From contig NZ_AQXW01000004.1 of the NCBI RefSeq assembly GCF_000376825.1, forward strand, positions 1,674,001 through 1,738,000: a DNA stretch of 64,000 bases, written 5' to 3'. The position numbers and the translations under genes were made by a program. Positions 16,539-25,389 of the stretch are shown here, one piece after another (position 1 is the stretch's first letter; each line of letters starts with the position of its first letter). The DNA comes from Demetria terragena DSM 11295 (GTDB lineage Bacteria > Actinomycetota > Actinomycetes > Actinomycetales > Dermatophilaceae). The notes below the pieces were generated by a model that was not told where the DNA came from, ran no database searches, and saw nothing but the letters and a program-made list of their open reading frames with translations.

Positions 16539-17309
16539 ATGTCGGCGTACTTCGTTCCACTGGGCCCCCTCACCTTCCGACCTACGGAACTCACTCAGGG
16601 GGCCTGGCGCGATGACGAGCAACATGTCTCGATCGTGTGCGGGCTGGTCGGCCATGTGCTGGAGCAACACGTGCCACGCCCCGAAATGGCATACAGCCGC
16701 ATCACTTTCGAGATCTTCGGCCAAGTGTTGCGTGAGGACATGACCTTCGAGGTCGCCACCATTCGCCCCGGGCGAACCATCGAACTGGTGGAAGTCACCG
16801 GCACCTGCGGCGAGCGCACCATCCTGCGGGTACGCGCCTGGCGGCTAGTCACCTCTGACACCTCATCGGTCGAAGGAGTCGAACTCCCGGCGATGCCGGC
16901 CCGCAGCGCGACAGAGCCCCGCGATGTCGCAGCCGAATGGGGTGGGAAGTTCTTGAAAACTATTGAGTGGCAAGCTATTCCAGGTGGGCGCGATGGGCGC
17001 CGCCAGGTCTGGGTTCACACCGCGGTTGACCTTGTCGAGGGCGTTCAGGCTGGCCCGCTTGCCCGCTTCCTGTCACTCATCGACATTGCCAACGGCATCG
17101 CAACTCGGCAACGCCCGGGAACGATGATGTTTCCCAACGTCGAACTCACCGTGCACCTGTTGCGCGAGCCCGTGACAGAGAACGGTTGGGTCGGCCTCGA
17201 CACCTCAGTCACGTTTGGCGACTCGGGAATCGGCATCACTCATACCGTCCTCAACGACAGTCTTGGGCCGGTCGGTATGGCGACCCAGAGCCTGACGTTG
17301 CGCCTGTGA
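16539..17309 (+). CDS. Thioesterase-like (hot-dog fold) protein
   Basis: This 256-residue protein has two hot-dog halves, as in TesB-like and 4HBT_3 acyl-CoA thioesterases. The first half contains PEMAYSRITFEIFG and a beta-rich stretch; the second contains LARFLSLIDIANGIATRQ and FPNVELTVHLLREP, which resemble the second-domain catalytic region of actinobacterial thioesterase-family proteins. Substrate unknown. TAGGCT lies six bases before the ATG, so the transcript is probably leaderless. A strong bidirectional hairpin follows the stop. Confidence 0.7.
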   Translation: MSAYFVPLGPLTFRPTELTQGAWRDDEQHVSIVCGLVGHVLEQHVPRPEMAYSRITFEIFGQVLREDMTFEVATIRPGRTIELVEVTGTCGERTILRVRAWRLVTSDTSSVEGVELPAMPARSATEPRDVAAEWGGKFLKTIEWQAIPGGRDGRRQVWVHTAVDLVEGVQAGPLARFLSLIDIANGIATRQRPGTMMFPNVELTVHLLREPVTENGWVGLDTSVTFGDSGIGITHTVLNDSLGPVGMATQSLTLRL

Positions 17310-17327
17310 TTTGAATTCGCAGGCGCT

Positions 17328-17370
17328 GCGGTTCGCTGCGGTGCCAGGTCATGACACCGCAGCGAACCGC
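17328..17370. terminator. Bidirectional terminator hairpin between convergent genes
   Basis: A perfect 16-bp stem (17328-17343 with 17355-17370) and an 11-base loop lie between the ends of the thioesterase-like gene (plus) and the 5'-nucleotidase gene (minus). There is no long T run, as is common in high-GC actinobacteria, but placement between convergent genes supports a terminator role. Confidence 0.65.
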
Positions 17371-17394
17371 TAGCAACGATGCAGCGAAGTGACG

Positions 17395-19554
17395 TCAGTT
17401 CTCCATCCGGCGACGTGCGAGCAGGTATGCGCCACCGAGCAGGGTGACCGACCCGGCGACCCCGATGAGCGTGGCGCCGTTGCTCCCGTCGCCCGTCAAA
17501 CCCGTCTCCACGGGAGGACCTGAAACGGTGCCGCTGGGGTCGCCCGGCGAGCCCGTGCCCGTGGGGTCACCCGGCGAGCCCGTCGTCGTGCCGGTGGGCG
17601 ACGGTCCATCCGCAGCCACGACCTTGACGGGAAACAGCACCGTCGTCCCGGTTTCGGTCAGTCGCACCTTGACGAGAGCGTTTCGACTCGGCCCCGTCGC
17701 GGTCAGATCAACCTTCAGCTCGCCGTCCCGCGTCGGATAGGGCGGAGCATCCAGACGCACGGCCTTCGCCCCGATCTCACCGGAGTAGGGGCCATCGTCC
17801 ACCCAGGCCAATCCTTGGGTGTTTTCATTAGGGTCAGTCGTGGACATGTTGAAGCCTGTGAGGGTGAAGCTGAACTCCTCGCCCGCCTTGACCTCAGTGG
17901 GCTGGTCGGTCACGGCCACGGCGTGCTTTTCGTACGGCGGCCTGATCGGGCTGTTCTCCTTGATCCACTCCACGAACAATGACTGGTCGATCAACCCGGA
18001 GTCGCGGGTATTCGTGCCTTCACCAAAGGTGGTGAAGTTGTCGCCACCGTCGAGCAGGAACGAGTTCGAGGCGATCGTGTAGGTCGCCTTCTCGTCCAGT
18101 TCCTTGCCGTCGACCATCACCGTGGTGATGCGTTTGCCATCCCCAGCATTCGGGTCATAGGTGTAGGTGACGTTCTCGGACAGGCCGAGTTTGAGGAACG
18201 GGCGCGATGAACCCTCTGGCTGCCACTGCTCCTCCAGCACCTGCTTGATCTGGGCTCCCGTCAGATCCTTGGTGACGATCGTGTTGTTGAACGGCATGAT
18301 CGTTGCGGCATCGGCGTAGGTGATGGCCTCGTCGTTTCCACCGAGGTCAGCCCGCACGCCGCCCGGGTTCATCACGCCGATATCTACGCCGCCAGGGCGA
18401 CCGGGCTTGTTGATGGACTCGACATAACTCTGGGCGATCAGATTCGACAGCCTCGACTCCCGCATCCGGTTGTCGGGAGTGCCGTCGTCATTGAGTGCCC
18501 TAGTGATCGGCGCGGTCTTTGTGCCGATCTTCTCCTTGCCAATCTGTTCGGCACGCTTGTTTGCGGTGTCGACGATCTTGGCAGTGGCGGTGTAGCGCGG
18601 GTCTGCCTTACATGCCTCGGTTGGCTCAGTCACCTCGCGATTCGTCATCGAATACTGCGTGACCTCGTCGCGGGCCGGGTCATATCCGAGGGTCAGTTGG
18701 CCAAGGTGACTGGCGTAAAAATCAGTTTGAATCACCGGACGAGTTCCCGTGCTCGCCGGCCCATCCCACGCGTACTTCTGGTGAGTGTGCCCCGTGAAGA
18801 TCGCGGCCACCTTCGGCGACGTCTCCGTCACGATGCTCTTGAACTGAGCGTTGGAGGACACCTGGCTCTCAAGGGAGGACTCCCCGCTCGGTGCGCCCTC
18901 GTGATATTCGGCGACGAGTACGTCGGCCTCACCATTCGCGGGATCACCATCGGTCAGGTCAGTCGCGACTCGATTGACCGCTGCCACCGGGTCGCCGAAC
19001 TCCAGCCCTTTAATGCCGTCTTTAGCGACCAGTGAAGGCACCTCACGTGTGACCGCACCGATCACGCCGATCCGGACGCCGTTTTGCTCGACCACCTTGT
19101 ATCCGGGGAGCACCGGGTCGGTCGTGCCCGCGCGATAGACATTCGCCCCGACGTACGTCCAGTCGGCCCGGTCCTGTACCCGGCCCTTGAGGTCACTCAG
19201 TCCGCCGTCGAACTCGTGGTTGCCGACTGCGGAGACCTTGAGGTCAAGGCTATTGAGATAATCGATCGCCGGCTCATCATCTTGTGAGGCTGACTCAAAA
19301 GGTGTCCCGCCGACGTTGTCTCCGGCGGACAAGAACGTGGTGCCTGGAACCTCGCGCTGCACCGTGGTCACGGCGCACGCAAAGTCTTTGGTGAAGTGTC
19401 CGTGGAAATCGTTGGTGTTGACCAGACTGAGCTGGGTCAACGCCGGGTCGATCGGCTGATCCCCCACGTTGGTGGCTGCGTGCGCTGGGGCGACCATCAG
19501 GGCGCTCAGGGCAAGCGATCCGCCGCAGGCAGCGAACTTCCGGGCTCGATTCAT
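17395..19554 (-). CDS. Secreted, membrane-anchored 5'-nucleotidase/metallophosphatase
   Basis: The 719-residue protein has a Sec signal peptide (cleavage near AHA-A). A calcineurin-like phosphoesterase domain follows (NTNDFHGHF near 50, GNHEFD near 115, GHTH near 255), and then a 5'-nucleotidase C-terminal domain (VMNPGGVRADL, NNTIVTKDLTGAQIK, IASNSFLLDGGDNFTTF). The tail has a Pro/Gly/Thr linker with TGSPGDP repeats, a hydrophobic segment and RRRMEN. This looks like a cell-wall sorting signal but lacks LPxTG; PVETG lies where it would be expected. It would hydrolyse extracellular nucleotides or nucleotide sugars to scavenge phosphate and nucleoside. Confidence 0.88.
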   Translation of the reverse strand: MNRARKFAACGGSLALSALMVAPAHAATNVGDQPIDPALTQLSLVNTNDFHGHFTKDFACAVTTVQREVPGTTFLSAGDNVGGTPFESASQDDEPAIDYLNSLDLKVSAVGNHEFDGGLSDLKGRVQDRADWTYVGANVYRAGTTDPVLPGYKVVEQNGVRIGVIGAVTREVPSLVAKDGIKGLEFGDPVAAVNRVATDLTDGDPANGEADVLVAEYHEGAPSGESSLESQVSSNAQFKSIVTETSPKVAAIFTGHTHQKYAWDGPASTGTRPVIQTDFYASHLGQLTLGYDPARDEVTQYSMTNREVTEPTEACKADPRYTATAKIVDTANKRAEQIGKEKIGTKTAPITRALNDDGTPDNRMRESRLSNLIAQSYVESINKPGRPGGVDIGVMNPGGVRADLGGNDEAITYADAATIMPFNNTIVTKDLTGAQIKQVLEEQWQPEGSSRPFLKLGLSENVTYTYDPNAGDGKRITTVMVDGKELDEKATYTIASNSFLLDGGDNFTTFGEGTNTRDSGLIDQSLFVEWIKENSPIRPPYEKHAVAVTDQPTEVKAGEEFSFTLTGFNMSTTDPNENTQGLAWVDDGPYSGEIGAKAVRLDAPPYPTRDGELKVDLTATGPSRNALVKVRLTETGTTVLFPVKVVAADGPSPTGTTTGSPGDPTGTGSPGDPSGTVSGPPVETGLTGDGSNGATLIGVAGSVTLLGGAYLLARRRMEN

Positions 19555-19647
19555 CGTGTCCTCTTTCGTGACAGAAGCCGGATCGACTCCACAGCGAGCC
19601 AGGATGCCGTTCTTCGGGTCCTCATGGGGCCGGATTCGCAGAATTGC

Positions 19648-20670
19648 TCACCTTTCGTCCGGGAGAATCGCGACCCCCGAAGTCTGCACTCGCAGGTTGA
19701 GCCGGCTTCCAGCCGCGGGGAGAGTCGAACCCATGTCGCCTACGGCATCAACCTCTGAACCCGAGTCCAGCCGCACCCGCAGCCGAATGACGTCGGCTCC
19801 CTGCGCTGCCGAGACGACCGTGGCGCCATGTCCTCCGCTGGGATCCCAGCGCAACGCTTGTGGCCGCAACGCCAAGCGCTCGGCCCGCTCATCGATGGCT
19901 CGCGCCTCCGCTCCGCTCAACACCGAGGTGTATCCCAAGAACTCCGCTGTCTGAGCCGACTCAGGCATCCGCCACACGTCAGCGGTCGGGCCTTCTTGCA
20001 CGATGCGGCCAGAGCTCATGACGGCCACCCGGTCGGCCAGTGTGAACGCCTCGTCGTGGTCGTGCGTGACGACCACGGCGGTGGTTCCCGACTCGATCAG
20101 GATGCGCCGCAGGTCCGACCCGAGCCGGTCCCGCAGCGACCGATCAAGGGCAGACAGCGGCTCATCCAGCAACAAGACACGAGGGGAGGCTGCGAGCGCC
20201 CGCGCCAGCGCAACCCGTTGTTGTTGGCCGCCGGAAAGCGTTGCTGGTCGTCGTGATTCAAATCCGCCGAGACCAACGATCTCGAGCAGTTCGGCCACCT
20301 TTGCGCTGACCTCCTGGCGGGGGACTCGCTGCCGGCGCAGTGCGTACGCGACATTCCCTGCCACGTCGTGGTGCGTGAAGAGTTGGGCGTCTTGAAACAT
20401 CAAACCCACGCGACGGCGGTGGGTCGGAACCGTGGTGACGTCGGCATCCCCTATTCGCACCGTTCCCTGCTCGGGAGCCTGCAGACCTGCGATGACGCGC
20501 AGCAAGGTGGACTTCCCGCACCCGGAGGGACCCAGGACGGCTGTGACGCGCCCCGCCTGCACGGACAACGACACATCGTCAACGGCCGCGAGATCCTCGA
20601 ATCGGACCGTGACGTGCTCGACCGCCAGTCCTGTCTCAACGGCTCGATTCGTCAATCTGGTTTCAGCCAT
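19648..20670 (-). CDS. thiQ: Thiamine ABC transporter ATPase
   Basis: This 340-residue ATPase has a full set of motifs: GPSGCGKSTLL, LMFQDAQLFTHHDV, LSGGQQQRVALARAL, VLLLDEPLSALD and VVTHDHDEA. A TOBE-like C-terminal domain (ERLALRPQALRW... to SRLNLRVQTSGVAI) follows. Motifs alone cannot separate it from ferric or spermidine ATPases; the thiamine role comes from the operon, which starts with a TPP riboswitch and the thiamine-type binding protein. Its ATG directly abuts the thiP stop codon. Confidence 0.85.
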   Translation of the reverse strand: MAETRLTNRAVETGLAVEHVTVRFEDLAAVDDVSLSVQAGRVTAVLGPSGCGKSTLLRVIAGLQAPEQGTVRIGDADVTTVPTHRRRVGLMFQDAQLFTHHDVAGNVAYALRRQRVPRQEVSAKVAELLEIVGLGGFESRRPATLSGGQQQRVALARALAASPRVLLLDEPLSALDRSLRDRLGSDLRRILIESGTTAVVVTHDHDEAFTLADRVAVMSSGRIVQEGPTADVWRMPESAQTAEFLGYTSVLSGAEARAIDERAERLALRPQALRWDPSGGHGATVVSAAQGADVIRLRVRLDSGSEVDAVGDMGSTLPAAGSRLNLRVQTSGVAILPDER

Positions 20671-22434
20671 CTAGAAGCTCCCAAGAGATCCGACGCGAAG
20701 GCGCTCCACCAGGCCCATGATGGTGACCGTCACAAGCGCCAACACCACGGAGGCCGCGAGCGCCATCCCGAAATTGTCGCCGCCTGGTCGGCCGATCAGC
20801 GTGTAGATCACGACGGGCACGGTGGGCCGGTCGGGTCGCGCCAGGAAGGCGGTCGCGCCGAACTCGCCCAACGAGATCGCCATCGCGAACCCGGTCGCCG
20901 CCAGAAGCGGTCGCCACAGGACAGGCAGGTTGACCGAGCACCAGGCCCGAACCGGCCCCGCGCCAAGGGTGCTGGCGGCCTCTCGGGGACGGGGATCCAA
21001 CGAGCGCAGCACTGGGGTGAGCGTGCGGACAACGAGGGGAAGGGCGACGATCGCCTGCGCTATCGGGATAAGGACCGGTGAGCTTCGCAAGTCGAGGGGC
21101 GGGCGATCAAGGGTCACCAGAAAGCCGAATCCGACTGTCACTGCGGAGATTCCGAGCGGAACCATGAACGCCGAGTCCAAGAGGGCCAACCCGCGACGTG
21201 ATCGTCGAGTTCGACCCCGGCGGGACACCACGATTGAGACGAGTACGCCCAGGATCATCGCGAGAACCGTGGCATCCAGTGCCGTACGCCACGAGTTGGC
21301 CATGGCCTCGGTCACCGGAACGATCAGCGCATCGGTGGCATCTGGTGTCGCCAGATGACCATAGTTCTCCAGCGACCACCGCCCCTCGACACGCAACGAC
21401 CGGACCACCAAGGTGCCAATGGGCACCAAGATGAAGGCCATCGCGAGGGCGGTGATAGCCACGGGTACGGCGTCGCCACGCGTGGTTGCGCGCCCTCCGG
21501 AGGTTTGGCCCGAGCGTGGGACGGCTCGCTCCCGACGAGCACGCATCGCCTCGGTGACGGCTAGTAGCGCCAGGACAGCAACCAGTTGAAGCAGGCTGAG
21601 CATGGCGGCGGCCTGCAGGTCAAGGAAGTTGGCCGTGAGCAGATAAATCTCGGTCTCAATCGTGCTGTAGCGCAGCCCACCGAGCGTCAGGACGATGCCG
21701 AATGCGGTTGAGCAGAAGAGGAATACAACACTCGCCGCGCTCAGAACGGCGGGAGCGAGCGAGGGAAGCGTGACCGTCCGAAAGACCTGCCAGGGTCCGG
21801 CGCCCAGGGACGCCGCAGCATCCTCGACCCGCGGATCCAGGCTCTCCCACATCCCGCCGACGGTGCGCACCACGACCGCGAGGTTGAAGAAGATCATCGC
21901 GAGCAGAATGGCGATCCACGACCCGTCGATTCCTAGGAAACCCAACGGCCCTGACGGGCTCAACAGGGTGCGAAAGGCCACTCCGACCACCACGGTGGGC
22001 AACACGAACGGCATCACGACGACCGCACGCAACAGCCGCCGCCCCGGAACGGCTAGCCGGTGCAAGACGTAGGCCATCGGCAGCCCGATCAGCACGGTGA
22101 CCACCGTGGCCAGGGCCGCCATCCACACCGTGAACCACAGCACGCGATGCACGCGGGGACGGGTGAACACCTCAAGCGCCTCGCCCACGGCCCAAGCACC
22201 CTCTGGTCGCAGGCCTTTGAGGAGCATCCCGGTCACCGGCAGCACGAAAAAGACCGCCAGGAAGGCGAGCGGGATCAGTGCCGCGAAGGCGAAAGCGACC
22301 CGGCCCCCCAACGCCGGTCGACCCCCCAACGCCCGTCGACCCCCCAACGCCGGTCGAGCTTGTCGAGCTTGTCGAGACCCCGCCCGTCGAGCCCACGTCA
22401 CTGGGAGGTGATCTCCTGCCACGACCGAAGCCAC
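20671..22434 (-). CDS. thiP: Thiamine ABC transporter permease (two fused halves)
   Basis: This 587-residue permease has two BPD transport halves of about 6 TM helices each, both with an EAA loop (VEDAAASLGAGPWQVFRTVTLP and PREAASTLGAGPVRAW), as in ThiP/SfuB. The first ~45 residues are odd: they are rich in Arg, Ala and Gly with PALGGR/RALGGR copies, and are encoded by a GTCGAC-rich dispersed repeat at the thiB-thiP junction. The start is therefore unsure. GTG 22434 overlaps thiB by 37 bases; a later start near the first TM helix (about residue 47) is possible. Transport of thiamine is inferred from context. Confidence 0.83.
   Translation of the reverse strand: MASVVAGDHLPVTWARRAGSRQARQARPALGGRRALGGRPALGGRVAFAFAALIPLAFLAVFFVLPVTGMLLKGLRPEGAWAVGEALEVFTRPRVHRVLWFTVWMAALATVVTVLIGLPMAYVLHRLAVPGRRLLRAVVVMPFVLPTVVVGVAFRTLLSPSGPLGFLGIDGSWIAILLAMIFFNLAVVVRTVGGMWESLDPRVEDAAASLGAGPWQVFRTVTLPSLAPAVLSAASVVFLFCSTAFGIVLTLGGLRYSTIETEIYLLTANFLDLQAAAMLSLLQLVAVLALLAVTEAMRARRERAVPRSGQTSGGRATTRGDAVPVAITALAMAFILVPIGTLVVRSLRVEGRWSLENYGHLATPDATDALIVPVTEAMANSWRTALDATVLAMILGVLVSIVVSRRGRTRRSRRGLALLDSAFMVPLGISAVTVGFGFLVTLDRPPLDLRSSPVLIPIAQAIVALPLVVRTLTPVLRSLDPRPREAASTLGAGPVRAWCSVNLPVLWRPLLAATGFAMAISLGEFGATAFLARPDRPTVPVVIYTLIGRPGGDNFGMALAASVVLALVTVTIMGLVERLRVGSLGSF
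22296..22395. repeat. Dispersed GTCGAG/GTCGAC repeat at the thiB-thiP junction
   Basis: Three short tandem copies of a CCCCCAACGCC(G/C)GTCGA unit are followed by CGAGCTTGTCGAG copies and GACCCCGCCCGTCGAG. The same core recurs near 29260, 43981, 54230, 54710 and in the array at 58258-58796. Here it lies within the 5' end of the thiP reading frame rather than between genes. Confidence 0.75.
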
Positions 22435-23462
22435 GCTGTCCGGTTCTGATCAATCTTCTGCGGGGACACGGTGATCGGCTTGCTCGACTGTTTCGCGAAG
22501 TTCGCCCAGTCCTTCGGCAAGGTGATCTGGTCGTTGACCGGGAAGACGTACATGTTCTCCGGCAGCGACTCTTGGAAGGTCTTGCCACTCATCCAGTCGA
22601 TGAGCGCTTTGGCACCCTTGACGTTCTGTGCCCCCTTGAGGATTCCGGCGTACTCCACCTGCCGGAAGCAGGTGTCGAGGAGCGCCCTGCTGGAGGTCTT
22701 GCCGTTCTTGACGGTAAAGGCCGGCGAGGTGTCGTAGGACCAGACGATGGGCCGGTTGCCCTTCCCGTCACCTTGACTGAAGTCGACGTTGTAGGCGTCT
22801 TCCCAGCCGCTGGTGATCTTGACGCCATTGGCGACCAACTTCTTCCAATATCCCTGCCACCCCGACTCGCCGTACGCGCCCACCGTGGCCAACAGCATCG
22901 CCAGACCAGGCGAACTCGTCGGCGCCCCGGGCACGACCGTGAGGTTCTTGTACTTGGCCTTCGTCAGGTCACCCAGAGTTTTCGGCGGCGCAATGTTCTT
23001 CTTCGCGAACCAGGTGGTGTCGATGTTGACGCAGGTGCTCGCGTGGTCGATGGGCGTGAGTTCCTTGGCCCCCTTGCCCTCGATCAAGAACTCCTTAGCG
23101 CTGGGTGCCATGGCGGGCGAGGCGTACGGCGTCAGCACGTCCTTGCCAGCGACCCGGGTGGCGTAGGTGTTGTCGATGCCGAAGGCCACATCGCCGAGCG
23201 GCTTCTTCTTCGTGAGGACCAACTTGTTGGCGACTTCACCGCCATCGCCACTCTTGGAAACCTTGACCCGATAGCCAGACTTCTTCTCGAATGCCTGCAG
23301 CAGTTTCTTGGGAACGCTGAACGAGTTGTGGGTGACCAGCGTGACGGTCTTGGTGCCGCCTGCGGTTTCCGGGCCGTCCGTGGGGTCCGACTCACTGCCG
23401 CTGACCGAGCAACCCGTCAGGACGAGCGCGGTCGTCACCGCAATCGCGAACGTCTGCCTCAT
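22398..23462 (-). CDS. thiB: Thiamine-binding lipoprotein
   Basis: This 354-residue extracytoplasmic binding protein has a lipobox (LVLTGC) after a short hydrophobic stretch. The mature protein begins VTLVTHNSFSVPKKLLQAFEKKSGY, the typical start of ThiB/TbpA-type binding proteins. Other family features are GDVAFGIDNTYATR, STCVNIDTTWF and the tryptophan-rich GWQGYWKKLV region. It captures thiamine outside the membrane and hands it to ThiP/ThiQ. A TPP riboswitch sits 71 bases upstream of the ATG, which strongly supports thiamine or a phosphate ester as ligand. Confidence 0.9.
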   Translation of the reverse strand: MRQTFAIAVTTALVLTGCSVSGSESDPTDGPETAGGTKTVTLVTHNSFSVPKKLLQAFEKKSGYRVKVSKSGDGGEVANKLVLTKKKPLGDVAFGIDNTYATRVAGKDVLTPYASPAMAPSAKEFLIEGKGAKELTPIDHASTCVNIDTTWFAKKNIAPPKTLGDLTKAKYKNLTVVPGAPTSSPGLAMLLATVGAYGESGWQGYWKKLVANGVKITSGWEDAYNVDFSQGDGKGNRPIVWSYDTSPAFTVKNGKTSSRALLDTCFRQVEYAGILKGAQNVKGAKALIDWMSGKTFQESLPENMYVFPVNDQITLPKDWANFAKQSSKPITVSPQKIDQNRTAWLRSWQEITSQ

Positions 23463-23532
23463 GATCGTGCGTCCTCTCGGTGAGAGGGGTCTCGCTCAGG
23501 CCGTGGTCTGACCCGAACGAGGAGATGCTCGA

Positions 23533-23613
23533 CTTCCTCCACCGGTGCTAGCCGGGTCAGGTTCGAGGGTCTGCGGCGGACCGCACTCTCAGCGCGTGGA
23601 GCGCTCCCCTGTC
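23533..23613 (-). promoter_or_regulatory. TPP riboswitch (THI element) controlling thiBPQ
   Basis: Read on the minus strand, the element starts with ACAGGGGAGC, then GCTGAGAG, an extra GC-rich hairpin, ACCCTCGAACCTGACCCGG, then CTAGCACCGGTGGAGGAAG. These are the conserved pieces of the TPP aptamer, including the CUGAGA and ACCUGA cores. It ends about 70 bases before thiB. In actinobacteria such elements usually shut off expression by masking the ribosome site or by termination when TPP is abundant. Confidence 0.92.
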
Positions 23614-23709
23614 GTGTGCCTCGACGGTACACCGCAGACTGTGAAAGTCTCGACCCCAACTGGTGAACTGGCCGATGCGCAGGCACGGCCCTCGAACGAA
23701 AGGCGGACG

Positions 23710-24012
23710 ATGGGCGACGCAGTGTGGAAGGTCATGGCAATTGCCGCAGGCCTGGTCGGAGCGAAGGCCGCCAAGAAGGCCATCGACTCCACCTGGAACG
23801 CGGCAACCGGCAACGGCCCGCCGACCAATCCGGCCGACCCGGACATCTCATGGAAGGAAGCGGTGGGCTTCGCGATTGTTTCCGGTGCCATCGCCGGGGT
23901 AGCCCGGACGATCGCCCAGAAGCAGGCGGCCGACTTCTACATCAAGTCCGCTGGAAAGCCGCCTAAGGCGCTGCAGGCGGACTCCCTCAAGGGCGAGGCC
24001 AAGGTCAAGTAG
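23710..24012 (+). CDS. DUF4235 membrane protein
   Basis: A 100-residue protein of a family widespread in actinobacteria, with a hydrophobic N-terminus (VWKVMAIAAGLVGAKAAKKAIDSTW) and a second helix (EAVGFAIVSGAIAGVARTIAQK), consistent with two membrane segments. Function is unknown. ATG 23710 was chosen because GAAAGGCGG precedes it; the open frame further upstream overlaps the riboswitch region. It lies three bases before the amidase gene and is probably co-transcribed with it. Confidence 0.82.
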   Translation: MGDAVWKVMAIAAGLVGAKAAKKAIDSTWNAATGNGPPTNPADPDISWKEAVGFAIVSGAIAGVARTIAQKQAADFYIKSAGKPPKALQADSLKGEAKVK

Positions 24013-24015
24013 GCC

Positions 24016-25374
24016 GTGCGAGACTCGCTGGCCTGGCGATCCGCCGCCGAGTTGCTCGCCGAGTTCTCCTCCGGCACCAGCACGCCGGTCCAGGCTCATC
24101 AGGCGGTTCAGGAGCAGATCGCTGAGCGCGAATCTGAGCTCAACGCACTGTGGCACCAGGATGCCCCTGAGCGGGTTCTGGCCTGCGCGCAGGAAAGCGC
24201 ACGGCGGTGGGAGCAAGGTACGCCGCGCGGGGCGCTGGACGGCGTACCCGTCACGGTGAAAGAAAATGTGGCCCGCGCTGGCATCCCGATGCCTGCTGGT
24301 TGCGCCGGTGTCACACCGACAATCCCCGACCGCAACGCGCCCATCGTGGAACGCATCGAGGCAGCGGGCGGGATCATCATCGGCTCGACCGTGATGCCCG
24401 ACTGGGGAATGCTGTCGTCCGGAGTTTCCTCGCTGCATGGCATCACGCGCAGTCCGCTGAATCCGGCCTGGACGACGGGCGGTTCGAGTTCGGGGGCTGG
24501 CGCCGCCACCGCGGGTGGTTATGGCCCGCTGCATGTGGGCAGCGATATCGGTGGTTCGATCAGGCTCCCAGGGACGTGGCTTGGCATACCGACGTTGAAG
24601 CCGACGTCCGGGCTCGTTGCCCTGGACACTCCCTATCCCGGTCGGTGCGCCGGTCCGATGGCTCGCACGGTCGACGACCTGTCCTTGCTGCTGTCGGTCA
24701 TCGGACAGCACGACGCCCGCGACTGGACCTCCTCCGGTGGGCCGCGTTCGGCTCCCGGGTGGGACGGCATCGACGGCCTGCGGGTCGGGCTCCTGCAGGA
24801 CGCCGGATGCGGCCCGGAATCTGATGCAGAAGTGCGCGCGGTCGTCGATCGTGCCGCGGCGACTCTGACCGCGGCGGGCGCACGCGTCGAACCTGTCGAC
24901 TCGTGGATGACTCCCGACCTGCTGGCTCGCCTGGACACCTTTTGGCGGGTGCGGTCCTATGTCGATTACGCGGCCCTGACCCGCGATCAGCAGGCCAAGG
25001 TCCTCCCGTTCATCGCGCGCTGGGTCACCGCGGCGCAGGACGTTTCTGGTGCGCGCCTCATGGAATGCCATCGCGCCATGGATGAGATCGCCAAGGCGAC
25101 GACGAAGGCGACCGCGGCGTACGACATCCTGCTGTCCCCGGTCGCCCCCATGGCTGCCTTTCCCGCGGAATGGCCTATGCCGTGGGGAGATTCGGACGAA
25201 GGCATGGCCCACATCGGCTTCACGGTGCCTTTCAATATGTCCGGGCAGCCCGCCGCAACCGTGAACGGTGGATTCACCGGCGATGGTCGGCCCGTTGGCA
25301 TCCAAATAGCCGGACAACGATTCGCCGATGAGGCCATCCTGAAGATCGCTCGCTGGTTCGAGTCAGGGTCCTGA
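24016..25374 (+). CDS. Amidase-signature family hydrolase
   Basis: The 452-residue enzyme has the Ser-cisSer-Lys triad: Lys82 in VTVKENV, the cis-Ser in TTGGSSSGAGAATA (153-166), and the nucleophile Ser181 in GSDIGGSIRLPG. The family hydrolyses amide bonds in a wide range of substrates. It is similar in size to GatA, but no gatB/gatC is nearby, so a catabolic amidase is more likely. The start is GTG 24016, three bases after the DUF4235 gene. Confidence 0.87.
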   Translation: MRDSLAWRSAAELLAEFSSGTSTPVQAHQAVQEQIAERESELNALWHQDAPERVLACAQESARRWEQGTPRGALDGVPVTVKENVARAGIPMPAGCAGVTPTIPDRNAPIVERIEAAGGIIIGSTVMPDWGMLSSGVSSLHGITRSPLNPAWTTGGSSSGAGAATAGGYGPLHVGSDIGGSIRLPGTWLGIPTLKPTSGLVALDTPYPGRCAGPMARTVDDLSLLLSVIGQHDARDWTSSGGPRSAPGWDGIDGLRVGLLQDAGCGPESDAEVRAVVDRAAATLTAAGARVEPVDSWMTPDLLARLDTFWRVRSYVDYAALTRDQQAKVLPFIARWVTAAQDVSGARLMECHRAMDEIAKATTKATAAYDILLSPVAPMAAFPAEWPMPWGDSDEGMAHIGFTVPFNMSGQPAATVNGGFTGDGRPVGIQIAGQRFADEAILKIARWFESGS

Positions 25375-25389
25375 TCCGCCGGGACTCTC

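Noticed and set aside
22278-23483. A 401-codon plus-strand open frame across thiB and thiP.
   Set aside because: It is antisense to the thiB lipoprotein and thiP start, which have clear families, a riboswitch and a lipobox.
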